Positions 8,736-18,097 of a stretch of DNA of 64,000 nt are shown here, one piece after another. Position 1 is the first letter of the stretch. Every line of letters starts with the position of its first letter. This DNA is from Shewanella sp. VB17 (GTDB lineage Bacteria; Pseudomonadota; Gammaproteobacteria; Enterobacterales; Shewanellaceae): NCBI RefSeq assembly GCF_013248905.1, contig NZ_JABRVS010000001.1, positions 124,001 through 188,000 on the forward strand, given 5' to 3'. The translations under genes and the position numbers were made by a program. The notes under the pieces were generated by a model, which was not told the origin of the DNA, did no database searches, and saw nothing but the letters and a program-made list of their open reading frames with translations.

Positions 8736-9284
8736 CTACTGCCAAACACCCCGTCCAGACTTGTACCCTATTATATTTTTTGCTGGGATCGCAGTAAGAA
8801 AATAGACTTCCTGACCCTTGCTCGTGATAGCAATGATACTCGCCGTAGCCAAATTTCCGGTATCCGTTATGATTTGAGCACCAAAATGACTAATGACTTC
8901 TAAAGTAGCAGGATTAGCCGTTACGATCCCAGTATTTGCATCATGAGCATACAAATTATCAAACTGGATCTTAAATATATTTCCGCTAGTGTATCCACCA
9001 CACTCTTCTGTAAGATCGGTAGACACTTGAACACTTGTACGATCCTTGATCACTTTTACATATCTGGTTAAATCAAGTAATTTAGCTTTTTTACTTGTAT
9101 TGACCTGCGCTTTAATTCGGTGTGCCTGGCAAGGTAAATCGACATCTGCGGTATTCGCATTGTTAAAACGATTGACTAAACTTATCGCTTGAGTCAGAGT
9201 CAGAGGCACCCAAGCTTTAAACCCACCTGCACGTACTAATTCAGCTTTAGTTCTCGTATCTCCCCTATAAAAATTGTAAGGCAT
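8736..9284 (-). CDS. Cholera-toxin-A1-like mono-ADP-ribosyltransferase, no signal peptide
   Basis: This 182-residue protein follows the layout of the enterotoxin A (cholera/heat-labile toxin) catalytic chain. It begins YRGDTRTKAELVRAGGF, matching the NAD-binding R7-x-D9-S/T-R11 region of cholera toxin A1 at the same residue numbers. A central strand VQVSTDL (S88-T89) fits the STS motif. Near the end, KGQEVYFLTAIPAKNIIGY aligns with the toxin's EQEV..LGGIP...IYGW, giving the catalytic glutamate as E159. The first glutamate of the arginine-type ExE motif is replaced by G157, so the target residue may differ or activity may be reduced. There is no signal peptide and no B subunit nearby. With a type III system 5 kb away, delivery as an effector is possible but unproven. 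AGAGGA precedes the ATG. Confidence 0.7.
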   Translation of the reverse strand: MPYNFYRGDTRTKAELVRAGGFKAWVPLTLTQAISLVNRFNNANTADVDLPCQAHRIKAQVNTSKKAKLLDLTRYVKVIKDRTSVQVSTDLTEECGGYTSGNIFKIQFDNLYAHDANTGIVTANPATLEVISHFGAQIITDTGNLATASIIAITSKGQEVYFLTAIPAKNIIGYKSGRGVWQ

Positions 9285-10089
9285 AAATATTTCCTCTTAA
9301 TCAAATAATTTAGAATATAGAGCGTTTCATTTTTTAAAAAATAACAATTGTATACATTTAAAATACATAAGCTCGATTGTAACTCTCGAAATATGCAACG
9401 CTAATTATTGAATTGATAATGATGTTAACTATTATCGATATTTACTTTCCGTAAATGGCCAAAAGTAGATTTAGCTTATTGAATTTAAAGTATTTTTTAT
9501 TTTAAATCAATAGTGAGTTATGTAATATATCATCTGTAATTGGAGGGGAGAATTCACACAGAAATCGAGATTGAACGATGTTGATAACCTAAGCAAAAGA
9601 CTATGTACCTTCAAAAAAGCAAGCCTCTTGCCAAATAGTCGGTGCACATAATGTCGTTGATTCATAATAAGCACATATTATTCGAGATGATAAGCGCGGA
9701 GCAATCTCAGCGAACAAAAGATATGCCTGTCCCAACTTTACCTCTACATAAACCCGTTAGAGACAAGGGTTAACAACCCCACTGGCTGTTCAAATACTTT
9801 TAGGTGTGTTGGTATGGAATTCATCAGGGACACATCTCTCACCAGAACATGTTAAGTCCGCCTCCTGAATAAAAGATAGGTCAGCACTATCGCTTAAAGC
9901 GAAAAGAGTCAGTTAATAAACACGTGACGAGAGGCAATAGTTAGCAGAGAAACCAAGGTAACAAATACCTTGGCTAGATGAGTACTACCTTGACTAACCG
10001 GGAACGTCCATAGATGTCCCGACTTTCATCGTATATTTTTCTGTTATCTATAAAACAGCAGACAATATAACGCTTGTAAAACTAAACGT
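9285..10089. other. Gene-poor 0.8-kb intergenic region
   Basis: I see no convincing gene here. The first ~250 bases are AT-rich and contain the promoter side of the ADP-ribosyltransferase-like gene. From about 9590 the base composition becomes more balanced, as in decayed coding sequence, but no frame stays open. One perfect hairpin, CCAAGGTA and TACCTTGG around a five-base loop, lies at 9953-9973. It may be a remnant of a lost gene. Confidence 0.4.
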
Positions 10090-11457
10090 TTATTCATTTA
10101 TTGCTTGGCTAATCGGAAGAGACAAATCAGCAAAAACGCGTTGAATAGAATCAGGTTTAAGTTTATTAGCGGCAGCATAAACAGAAATAGGATAATTTCC
10201 AAAAACTTCGCTAGCACCAGAAATCAACAAAAACTCATCCTCTAACGATACCGTCAGACCCTTAATATCCGTTCTAACTGAAAGTTCATGCTCTTGAGTA
10301 AGGTTTGTGAATAAATTACCAATAAACAAACGTTCGTTAACCACTTCCCCTTGAATCGTACTCATGTGAGATAAATCTTCATTGTAACTATCAAGAAAAA
10401 ACTTACTAACAGCAGGTTTCATCATTATATTATCGTCATCAACATCCACGTCAAAATAAATAGGATATGACATTGCACCATGTTCATCAATAGCATAAAA
10501 GCGATAACTAAAATCACCTTCTTTATCTATACTTCCCGAAATAATGCCTTGTTCATTTATGCTCAAACCTGCAAGTTTGTCAGTTGCGAATAACAAGTTT
10601 TCTGGTGCCCCTTCAAGGGCATAAGTCAGGGGTTCGCCATCTTTATCTTCAAAATAATCCGCTACATAAATGGGTTGGATCACCTCTCCACCCACTATAA
10701 ATTGAGACATTAGGTCATTATGTGCATTTACTAAGATCATACTTGGTCGATTATTTTTACTCACTTGAGGGATGCCCTCTGCTGAGAAATCGATTGCAGG
10801 GGAAAAGTGCTCAAGGTCGTCTAACTGATCCTGTATTAACAGCATTAAGCTCTGCATAAATTTAACTTTATCTTCTATGCTAACGTCCTGTCCCGCGGTG
10901 TCCAAATCGACTAAAGACTCACCAACTGCATTTAGCACTTTATTAATCTCTTCATTGGCAGCGAGATAGTCACCAAAAACATCTTTTTCAGATATGTTTA
11001 ATCCTAGCCCAGCAAGCAAGTCTATCACTGCTTGCTCCGCTTCTTGTTGAGAAACATTACCGTCAGCAGATAAACTCTCCATCACCATATTCGTCATCGG
11101 ATTAACAACATCATAACCAGCAGGAGCTTTAAGAATAAAATCTTTCGTTATATCCCCCCGAGTAGCATCAATGGTTTCACCTTTCTTAGCCATTACACAA
11201 ACGGGTTTTTGCTTGTGTTCATTAGCAATACTGATTTTACCTTGCTGATCCGTTTTACCTATCAATGTCTTACATTGCTCACCAACATAAACGGTGGCAT
11301 TTTCCAAATAACCATCAATTGCCGTCACTTGGTAAGCACTAGGAGTTATCGCACCACTACCTGTATTTTTTTTTGTTCCACTATCATCTCCATCACTTCC
11401 ACCACAACCAGTAAGAATGAGAGCAATTGAAGCCGCAAGCAAAGATATCCTTTTCAT
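10090..11457 (-). CDS. Surface lipoprotein with Ig-like/cadherin-like domain
   Basis: The preferred start is the ATG at 11457, six bases behind AGGGA. It gives MKRISLLAASIALILTGC, a lipoprotein signal with the lipobox LTGC, followed by GGSDGDDSG as a flexible anchor. Residues ~40-120 look like a carboxypeptidase-regulatory-type beta domain (AIDGYLENATVYVGEQCKTLIGKTDQQGKI). A helical middle follows, and then a putative Ig/cadherin-like segment (YEFEDKDGEPLTYALEG-like motif, INEQGIISGSIDKEGDFSYRFYAIDEHGA). This domain set is common in outer-membrane lipoproteins of marine gammaproteobacteria. Function is unknown; adhesion or surface structure is inferred. It is monocistronic. Confidence 0.65.
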   Translation of the reverse strand: MKRISLLAASIALILTGCGGSDGDDSGTKKNTGSGAITPSAYQVTAIDGYLENATVYVGEQCKTLIGKTDQQGKISIANEHKQKPVCVMAKKGETIDATRGDITKDFILKAPAGYDVVNPMTNMVMESLSADGNVSQQEAEQAVIDLLAGLGLNISEKDVFGDYLAANEEINKVLNAVGESLVDLDTAGQDVSIEDKVKFMQSLMLLIQDQLDDLEHFSPAIDFSAEGIPQVSKNNRPSMILVNAHNDLMSQFIVGGEVIQPIYVADYFEDKDGEPLTYALEGAPENLLFATDKLAGLSINEQGIISGSIDKEGDFSYRFYAIDEHGAMSYPIYFDVDVDDDNIMMKPAVSKFFLDSYNEDLSHMSTIQGEVVNERLFIGNLFTNLTQEHELSVRTDIKGLTVSLEDEFLLISGASEVFGNYPISVYAAANKLKPDSIQRVFADLSLPISQAINE

Positions 11458-11596
11458 TATTATTCCCTGTATAAAATGCACTTAAAAAAGAAACACTATA
11501 ACACTACTTAAGCCCAACAAAAACAAACATCAATTAAAACAAATTCCACACAACTAAAGAACAAAAAACATAAAGTGTTATCCATTATTCCTATCA

Positions 11597-11629
11597 CTTC
11601 TCAACATGCAAATCCTGCATGTTGAGAAG
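11597..11629. repeat. REP-like palindrome, copy 1 (downstream of hutH)
   Basis: A perfect 14-bp inverted repeat (CTTCTCAACATGCA and TGCATGTTGAGAAG) encloses a five-base loop. On the minus strand its core, ATGCAGGATT..GCATGTTGAG, matches two other repeats at 28995-29050 and 31983-32034. It lies 28 bases after the hutH stop and may also end the hutUH transcript. Confidence 0.65.
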
Positions 11630-11657
11630 ATTTGGATATATTCTGAGTTCAAATTAC

Positions 11658-13190
11658 TTACAAACTTGAAAGAACCCCCTCTGGTAGATAAGCATTAAAA
11701 CTCGCAGTAAGTAACAAATCATTCGATGCTTCGATATCAGGCCCAAAGAATCTGTCCTTATCGTAATAGGCCACCACTTCGCGTAACTCAGCTTTGGCCT
11801 TGGCAATGGCTATACTTGGTTGTAGCGGCGCTCTGAAATCTAACCCCTGAGCCGACGCTAATAGTTCAATTGCCAATACGCCACGGGTATTTTCTGACAT
11901 ATCCCGCAAACGACGCGCAGCAAACGTGGCCATAGACACATGATCTTCTTGGTTAGCCGAGGTTGGTAGGCTATCAACCGATGCGGGATGCGCGTAAGTC
12001 TTATTTTCTGATGCCAATGCCGCCGCAGTGACTTGCGCGATCATAAAACCTGAATTCACACCGCCATTGTCAACCAAAAAAGGTGGCAGCTTAGACAAGC
12101 TAGAGTCAATTAATAGCGCAATACGCCGCTCAGCAATAGATCCTAATTCTGCAATCGCTATCGCTAAGTTGTCGGCTGCCATAGCAACGGGCTCAGCATG
12201 AAAATTACCACCTGAAATAATGTCGCCAGTATCTTGAAACACCAGTGGGTTGTCGGTCACACCGTTAGCCTCTGTGCCCAACACTTCACCTGCATGACGT
12301 ATTTGAGTTAAACATGCCCCCAATACCTGTGGCTGACACCGTAATGAGTAAGGATCTTGCACTTTTTCACAATTAACATGATCTAGGCTTATTTCGGATT
12401 CATCGCCCAATAGATGACGAAAAATCGCCGCTGAGTCAATCTGGCCTTGTTGACCACGAGCAGCATGAATTCGGGCATCAAATGGACTACGACTGCCCAT
12501 GGCAGCTTCGACGCTCATGGCGCCAATAACCGAACTCGCTGCAAACAGATCTTCTGCATTAAATAAGCCTTCAAGGGCAAGTGCTGTTGAAGCTTGAGTA
12601 CCATTAAGCAGGGCTAATCCCTCTTTAGCCGCAAGTTCAATAGGCTTTAACCCAGCAATTTCAAGACCTTCTGCAGCCGTTAAAATCTGTCCTTTATAGC
12701 TCATTTCCCCCTCTCCCAGCAGCGGCAAGCACATGTGCGCCAACGGTGCGAGGTCGCCCGATGCTCCTACAGACCCCTTTTCTGGTACACACGGGTACAC
12801 TTCAGCATTCACTAACTCGATAAGAAAGTTAATCACCTCAAGGCGTATGCCCGAAAAACCACGACTCAATGAATTAATTTTCAATACCATCATTAAGCGC
12901 ACTGTCGCATCTTGCATATATTGACCAATACCTGCGGCATGTGACAGCACAATTGAACGCTGGAGCAATTGCAAATCATCGGCGGCTATTTTCGTATTCG
13001 CTAACAAACCAAAACCGGTATTAATACCATAAACAGTACGGCCTTCATCCAATACTTGCTGTACTAAACCAGCACTGACATGAATGCCTGCAATGGCATC
13101 TTCGGCCAAAGTTAACTTAACTTTTCTGCGACTAATTTGACGAATTTGAGATAAGGTTAAAGTACCTGGATGTAATATTAAATGACCCAT
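11658..13190 (-). CDS. hutH: Histidine ammonia-lyase HutH
   Basis: It converts L-histidine to trans-urocanate and ammonia, the first step of histidine degradation in the cytoplasm. The 510 residues match the family length. The Ala-Ser-Gly triad that self-cyclises into the MIO cofactor is at residues 143-145 (GSVGASGDLAPLAHM). The NTGFG motif (Y54-G-I-N-T-G-F-G) and the GTQAS and TDNPL segments are all present. It lies three bases downstream of hutU on the same strand and is expected to be co-transcribed from the operator-bearing promoter upstream of hutU. No missing residues were noticed. Confidence 0.98.
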   Translation of the reverse strand: MGHLILHPGTLTLSQIRQISRRKVKLTLAEDAIAGIHVSAGLVQQVLDEGRTVYGINTGFGLLANTKIAADDLQLLQRSIVLSHAAGIGQYMQDATVRLMMVLKINSLSRGFSGIRLEVINFLIELVNAEVYPCVPEKGSVGASGDLAPLAHMCLPLLGEGEMSYKGQILTAAEGLEIAGLKPIELAAKEGLALLNGTQASTALALEGLFNAEDLFAASSVIGAMSVEAAMGSRSPFDARIHAARGQQGQIDSAAIFRHLLGDESEISLDHVNCEKVQDPYSLRCQPQVLGACLTQIRHAGEVLGTEANGVTDNPLVFQDTGDIISGGNFHAEPVAMAADNLAIAIAELGSIAERRIALLIDSSLSKLPPFLVDNGGVNSGFMIAQVTAAALASENKTYAHPASVDSLPTSANQEDHVSMATFAARRLRDMSENTRGVLAIELLASAQGLDFRAPLQPSIAIAKAKAELREVVAYYDKDRFFGPDIEASNDLLLTASFNAYLPEGVLSSL

Positions 13191-13193
13191 TGT

Positions 13194-14864
13194 TTACTGC
13201 TCCAACATAGGTAAGTCTAAATGTTGCTCTTTAGCACACATCTTAGCGAGTTCGTATCCAGCATCGGCATGACGCATCACCCCTGTTGCAGGGTCATTCC
13301 AAAGTACTCGACCAATTCGCGCCGCCGCATCATCACTGCCATCAGCCACAATAACCACCCCTGAATGCTGACTAAAGCCTATGCCTACTCCACCACCATG
13401 ATGCAGCGATACCCAAGTCGCGCCACTTGCGGTGTTAAGTAGTGCATTCATCAATGGCCAATCAGATACCGCATCAGAGCCATCTAACATGGATTCGGTT
13501 TCACGATTAGGACTAGCAACAGAGCCAGAGTCTAAGTGATCTCGGCCGATCACAATAGGCGCAGACAGTTCACCATTTTTAACCATTTCATTAAAAGCCA
13601 ATGCCAAACGAGCACGGTCTTTTAAGCCAACCCAACAAATACGTGCTGGCAATCCCTGAAATGCGATACGTTCACGGGCCATATCTAGCCAGTTATGCAA
13701 ATGGGGGTTATCTGGGATCAACTCTTTGACTTTAGCATCGGTTTTATAGATATCTTCTGGATCACCAGAAAGTGCCACCCAACGAAATGGGCCAATACCT
13801 TCACAAAAAAGAGGACGAACATAAGCAGGCACAAAGCCTGGAAAGTCAAAGGCATTGTCAACCCCTTCTTCGAATGCCATCTGACGGATATTGTTACCGT
13901 AGTCAGTGGTTGCAGCGCCCGCCGCTTGTAAAGCGAGCATTGCCTTAACTTGCACTGCCATCGACTGTTTAGCCGCCTTGACCACTGCTGCTTCATCGCT
14001 TTTTCGCATTGCGATGGCTTGCTCTAATGTCCAGCCTTGTGGCAAATAACCGTTTAGCGGATCATGAGCCGAAGTCTGATCAGTTACCACATCAGGAGTA
14101 ATACCACGCTCGACCAGCTCAGCAAATACATCTGCAGCATTTCCAAGCAAGCCGACAGAAACAGGATCACCGCGCTCATTAGCATCATTGATCATGGCTA
14201 AGGCTTCATCAAGTGAGGTCGCTTTTTTATCAAGGTAACGGGTTCGTAGACGAAAATCGATACGGGTTTCATCGACTTCGCAGGTTAGTACAGAGTAACC
14301 CGCCATCGTCCCTGCTAACGGCTGCGCCCCGCCCATGCCGCCTAAGCCACCGGTTAAAATCCACTTACCCGCGGATGAGCCACCAAAATGTTGCTTAGCC
14401 ATGGCAACAAACGTCTCATAAGTGCCTTGGACTATGCCTTGAGAGCCGATGTAAATCCACGAGCCTGCGGTCATCTGACCGTACATGGCCAAGCCTTTTT
14501 TATCTAGCTCGTTAAAGTGTTCCCAACTGGCCCAATGAGGCACTAAATTTGAATTGGCTATAATCACCCGAGGAGCATTATTGTGGGTTTTAAATACCCC
14601 CACAGGCTTACCAGATTGCACCATCAAGGTTTCATCTTCCTCAAGCCGTTGCAATACCTCAATAATTTTATCATAGCATTCCCAGTCACGAGCAGCACGA
14701 CCAATACCACCATAAACAACCAGATCTTCCGGTCGCTCGGCAACATCAGGATGAAGGTTGTTCATTAACATACGCATCGGCGCTTCAGTGAACCAGCTCT
14801 TGCAACTCAGTTGTGTGCCATGCGGGGCAATGATACGGCGACTTGGATCGTGTCTTTTATCCAT
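13194..14864 (-). CDS. hutU: Urocanate hydratase HutU
   Basis: It catalyses the second step, urocanate to 4-imidazolone-5-propionate, using tightly bound NAD+. The protein carries the family signatures YGGIGRAARDW near the start, the glycine-rich TGGLGGMGGAQPLA (NAD binding), and RICWVGLKDR further on. The C-terminal SLHHGGGVGIGFSQHSG is also present. The frame offers an ATG at 14879, but GAGG lies 8-9 bases ahead of the ATG at 14864, which gives the usual MDKRHDPSR start and 556 residues. It is the first gene of the hutUH operon. A HutC-type operator lies ~85 bases upstream. Confidence 0.98.
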   Translation of the reverse strand: MDKRHDPSRRIIAPHGTQLSCKSWFTEAPMRMLMNNLHPDVAERPEDLVVYGGIGRAARDWECYDKIIEVLQRLEEDETLMVQSGKPVGVFKTHNNAPRVIIANSNLVPHWASWEHFNELDKKGLAMYGQMTAGSWIYIGSQGIVQGTYETFVAMAKQHFGGSSAGKWILTGGLGGMGGAQPLAGTMAGYSVLTCEVDETRIDFRLRTRYLDKKATSLDEALAMINDANERGDPVSVGLLGNAADVFAELVERGITPDVVTDQTSAHDPLNGYLPQGWTLEQAIAMRKSDEAAVVKAAKQSMAVQVKAMLALQAAGAATTDYGNNIRQMAFEEGVDNAFDFPGFVPAYVRPLFCEGIGPFRWVALSGDPEDIYKTDAKVKELIPDNPHLHNWLDMARERIAFQGLPARICWVGLKDRARLALAFNEMVKNGELSAPIVIGRDHLDSGSVASPNRETESMLDGSDAVSDWPLMNALLNTASGATWVSLHHGGGVGIGFSQHSGVVIVADGSDDAAARIGRVLWNDPATGVMRHADAGYELAKMCAKEQHLDLPMLEQ

Positions 14865-14947
14865 TTGATCTAACCTCATTTCAATTTATTTGTTGATATA
14901 TCTTTGATATAGAACTCTATCGCTCTACTTATTTTTATGGTTTTTAA

Positions 14948-14961
14948 CTTGTATATACATC
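14948..14961. promoter_or_regulatory. HutC operator in the hutUH promoter (imperfect)
   Basis: The sequence CTTGTATATACATC shares its first 12 bases with the perfect palindrome in front of hutI. TTGTATATACA is the core known for HutC operators. It lies between hutU and hutC, where repression by HutC and release by urocanate are expected from the known family. Confidence 0.75.
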
Positions 14962-15023
14962 TGTATTTAGGGTTAACCTTTTTTTACCCACGCCATCGAT
15001 TTTAAAGCGATATTGCCATTGCT

Positions 15024-15725
15024 TTAAAAAGTCAGGTGGCCTCCTAAACGAAACCGACTACCTGGATGTATTAATCTTGCGAAACTCACCACCCCCTCCC
15101 GGGACCAAGTACGTCGTAGAATTTGTAAACAAGGTTCTGTAGCTTGGATATTTAAATGTTGTTGATTATGCTTATTGGCGACGACGGCTTCTAATGTATG
15201 GCGTGCTTCAGTCAACGGAGCAACATGTGATAAATACTCATGAGGGGTTAACCTAGTAAAATCTTGATCCAAATAATCAGGCACTAGCTTAGGGTTGACA
15301 AAACGCTCCTCAAGTTGCAAAGGCACACCTTCTTCGCAATGCACTAGCACTGAATAATACACTTGAGTACCGGCTTCTAACCCAAGTGCAATAGCAATAG
15401 GTGCAATGGCTTCTATTGGGGACAGTGTCAACTGCTTAACGGTATAGCCATGTCCTCTGTCTTTAATTTCATCAGCAATATTACGAATGGCCATCATGGA
15501 TGACTGAGACTTTAGCTCAGCAACAAAAGTCCCTAAACCTTGAGAACGCTCAAGCACGCCACCATCCACCAGCTCAGTTAACGCACGCCTTGCTGTCATG
15601 CGGCTGCACCCAAACCGTTCAGCCAACTGATTTTCAGACGGGACACGCGTGTGTTCTTCCCATTCAGCTGACTCGATGCGAGCTAAAATGTACTGTTTGA
15701 TTTCAACAAACTTTGGCGTAGCCAT
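15024..15725 (-). CDS. hutC: Histidine utilisation repressor HutC (GntR family)
   Basis: This 233-residue transcription factor has an N-terminal GntR winged helix (residues ~5-70; LAERFGCSRMTARRALTELVDGGVLERSQGLGTFV). A C-terminal UTRA ligand-binding domain follows, where urocanate is the known inducer. It lies between hutU (same strand) and the divergent hutI, and both intergenic regions carry its expected operator. The gene probably represses itself as well, because the hutI-side operator overlaps the shared divergent promoter region. Confidence 0.95.
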   Translation of the reverse strand: MATPKFVEIKQYILARIESAEWEEHTRVPSENQLAERFGCSRMTARRALTELVDGGVLERSQGLGTFVAELKSQSSMMAIRNIADEIKDRGHGYTVKQLTLSPIEAIAPIAIALGLEAGTQVYYSVLVHCEEGVPLQLEERFVNPKLVPDYLDQDFTRLTPHEYLSHVAPLTEARHTLEAVVANKHNQQHLNIQATEPCLQILRRTWSREGVVSFARLIHPGSRFRLGGHLTF

Positions 15726-15839
15726 AAGCTTTCCTTAAATTTAACGATTACACTAAGCTTTACTGTCACTTTACTTAAGGTACTTTGATGGTAACCATTA
15801 ACCCTTTTCAAATGATTAACATTACCGCTATAATCCTAA

Positions 15840-15853
15840 CTTGTATATACAAG
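15840..15853. promoter_or_regulatory. HutC operator in the hutC-hutI divergent promoter
   Basis: CTTGTATATACAAG is a perfect 14-bp palindrome 64 bases ahead of hutI and 115 bases ahead of hutC. It matches the HutC operator core and is the better of the two copies in the cluster. Confidence 0.85.
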
Positions 15854-15917
15854 CAAGTACACGTTAGATCACGATTTTATTTACTATGCATGAACACCTC
15901 AAATAAGAGAGCACACT

Positions 15918-17144
15918 ATGTCTTGGGATCAAGTATGGATTGACGTTAACATAGCCAGTATGGACCCTTCTTTATCAGTACCTTACGGCGAAATACTCAA
16001 TGCTGCGATGGCGATAAAAGAGGGGAAGATAGCTTGGATCGGCCCACGGAGTGAATTGCCAGAATTTGATGTTATGTCAACACCTCTTTACAGAGGTAAA
16101 GGCGGTTGGATCACCCCAGGTTTGATTGATGCTCATACCCATTTAATTTTTGCAGGTAACCGCGCTAACGAATTTGAGCAACGCTTACAGGGCGCAAGTT
16201 ACGAAGAAATAGCACGTAATGGCGGTGGCATAATTGCAACGGTTAACGCCTGCCGTGAAGCCAGTGAAGCCGAGCTTTTCGAACTCGGTCGAATCAGACT
16301 AAATGCCTTAGCTAAAGAAGGCGTCACTACAGTCGAGATTAAATCAGGCTATGGATTAGACACAGAAACAGAATTGAAAATACTCAGAGTTGCTCGCGAA
16401 CTCGGTAAGCATCATCACGTCGATGTAAAAACCACCTTTTTAGGCGCTCATGCGATTCCCCCAGAGTACAAAGATAATATCGAAGCCTATGTCGATTTAG
16501 TGATTAATGAAATGTTACCCGCGGTGATCAAAGAGAACTTAGCCGATGCCGTCGATGTATTCTGTGAGAATATCGCCTTCAGTGTCGAGCAAAGCAAACA
16601 GATACTCACAGCAGCCCAAAATGCAGGACTCGATGTCAAGCTGCATGCCGAGCAGCTATCAAACTTAGGCGGCGCTGCAATGGCGGCCAAACTCGGCGCT
16701 AAGTCGGTGGATCATATTGAATACTTAGATGAAGCAGGTGTTAAAGCCCTAAGTAAAAGTAGTACTTGCGCCACCCTACTTCCTGGGGCATTTTACTTCC
16801 TTCGCGAAACTCAAATGCCGCCTATCGACCTGCTGCGCAAGCATAAAGTCCCAATGGTATTGGCCAGCGATTACAACCCAGGTTCATCTCCACTTTGCTC
16901 AAGCCTACTGATGCTCAATATGGGTTGTACCTTGTTTCGCCTAACCCCCGAGGAGGCCCTGGCAGGAATGACCCGTAATGCAGCTAAAGCGTTAGGAATT
17001 GAAGATAAAGTCGGCATGTTAGCTACCGGCATGCAGGCTGACTTTTGTTTATGGGATATCACAACTCCCGCTCAATTATCCTACTCCTATGGCGTTGGAG
17101 TATGCCTAGAGGTAGTTAAAAATGGGCAAGTAGTACATCAATAA
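15918..17144 (+). CDS. hutI: Imidazolonepropionase HutI
   Basis: It hydrolyses 4-imidazolone-5-propionate to N-formimino-L-glutamate, the third step of the pathway. It is a metal-dependent amidohydrolase of 408 residues. Visible features are the HxH metal motif (GLIDAHTHLIFAGNR), the substrate-loop region YEEIARNGGGIIATV, the VEIKSGYGLD segment, a metal histidine in FLGAHAIP and another in KLHAEQLS. The C-terminal SDYNPGSSP supplies the last metal ligand. AGAGAG precedes the ATG. It is divergent from hutC. No hutG or hutF is present in the window, so the last step must be encoded elsewhere. Confidence 0.98.
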   Translation: MSWDQVWIDVNIASMDPSLSVPYGEILNAAMAIKEGKIAWIGPRSELPEFDVMSTPLYRGKGGWITPGLIDAHTHLIFAGNRANEFEQRLQGASYEEIARNGGGIIATVNACREASEAELFELGRIRLNALAKEGVTTVEIKSGYGLDTETELKILRVARELGKHHHVDVKTTFLGAHAIPPEYKDNIEAYVDLVINEMLPAVIKENLADAVDVFCENIAFSVEQSKQILTAAQNAGLDVKLHAEQLSNLGGAAMAAKLGAKSVDHIEYLDEAGVKALSKSSTCATLLPGAFYFLRETQMPPIDLLRKHKVPMVLASDYNPGSSPLCSSLLMLNMGCTLFRLTPEEALAGMTRNAAKALGIEDKVGMLATGMQADFCLWDITTPAQLSYSYGVGVCLEVVKNGQVVHQ

Positions 17145-17156
17145 TTTTGCAGTATA

Positions 17157-17178
17157 AACGATGGGCTTGCCCATCGTT
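17157..17178. terminator. Hairpin after hutI
   Basis: A perfect 10-bp inverted repeat (AACGATGGGC and GCCCATCGTT) with a two-base centre lies 12 bases after the hutI stop. It has no T run. It sits exactly where the sequence shared with the displaced hutI tail (see 18477) ends. Confidence 0.5.
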
Positions 17179-17224
17179 GTAGGCTTAATGTGACGTTATC
17201 ATAACGGATTAATTGAATCCAGAA

Positions 17225-18097
17225 TCAGATATCTTTCGTGTCTAAATTAACTTGTGGTTTCCTCGCTTTTTTAATATCGATGTATAAAGTAGCCATGATG
17301 ATAACAGAGCCAATCGTGAGTTTTATTAAGTTAAACTCGCCATCCCACAGGGTAATATTGACCAAAATCCCGACAGGTATTAACAAATTATTAGCGATTG
17401 CCAATTGCGTTGTTGTGACAAGTTTCGAACCAACATTCCATAAATAATACCCTAAACCAGATGCTACTATTCCCAGATATACCAATGTGATAAGTTGTTC
17501 GTCAGTGATGATGAGATTATTAGCATCCCCCAATCCTGCGTAAGCAATAAGTGACACTAAAAATGCCCCAAAATAAAAATAGGCAAAATTATTTATCTGC
17601 TTATTTTTGATCACCACCTTGCCATACATCACCTGTCCCATAGCAAAGCATAAATTAGCACCTTGTATGAGCAAAAAACCAATAATAACATCAGATCCTA
17701 TAATGGTGTCTCTGATGACATATGCGCCAACAACAGAACAGATAACCAGTATTAAATTTTTGGTTAAATTTCTTTTTTTGATTAGATTATCGATTAATAT
17801 TAAGTATATAGGTGTGGTTATGTTGAAAAGCAGGATTTCATTGACGCTGATATATCTAAATGCATTAAAATAAAAACAGTACATTAACCCTAGCTGTATT
17901 GCTCCAACAAGCATCATGTTAACATTAATACTAGATATCCGCATAGGCTTGATAAAAGGAAGAAAAAACACCATTGCCAGGGCAGCTCTAATCATGATGG
18001 CAAGGTATGGATCGACACTACTTAATTGGCTTCCGATCAAGCTAAATGAAAATGACCATATTAATGTGCTTACCAATAAGTATACCAAGAAAACCAC
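17225..18097 (-). CDS. EamA/DMT-family transporter
   Basis: This 290-residue inner-membrane protein has about ten hydrophobic segments arranged as two EamA repeats. The first runs over residues ~5-135 (IWSFSFSLIGSQLSSVDPYLAIMIRAALAMVFFLPF) and the second over ~145-280 (LGIVASGLGYYLWNVGSKLVTTTQLAIANNLLIPVGILV). Drug/metabolite transporters of this type export or import small metabolites; the substrate cannot be read from sequence. The gene is AT-richer than the hut genes. It lies between hutI and a displaced copy of the hutI 3' end, so it was probably inserted there. Confidence 0.85.
   Translation of the reverse strand: MVFLVYLLVSTLIWSFSFSLIGSQLSSVDPYLAIMIRAALAMVFFLPFIKPMRISSINVNMMLVGAIQLGLMYCFYFNAFRYISVNEILLFNITTPIYLILIDNLIKKRNLTKNLILVICSVVGAYVIRDTIIGSDVIIGFLLIQGANLCFAMGQVMYGKVVIKNKQINNFAYFYFGAFLVSLIAYAGLGDANNLIITDEQLITLVYLGIVASGLGYYLWNVGSKLVTTTQLAIANNLLIPVGILVNITLWDGEFNLIKLTIGSVIIMATLYIDIKKARKPQVNLDTKDI

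Noticed and set aside
14865..14879. ATG at 14879 as the hutU start
   Set aside because: The GAGG after it serves the ATG at 14864, which gives the conserved MDKRHDPSR start.
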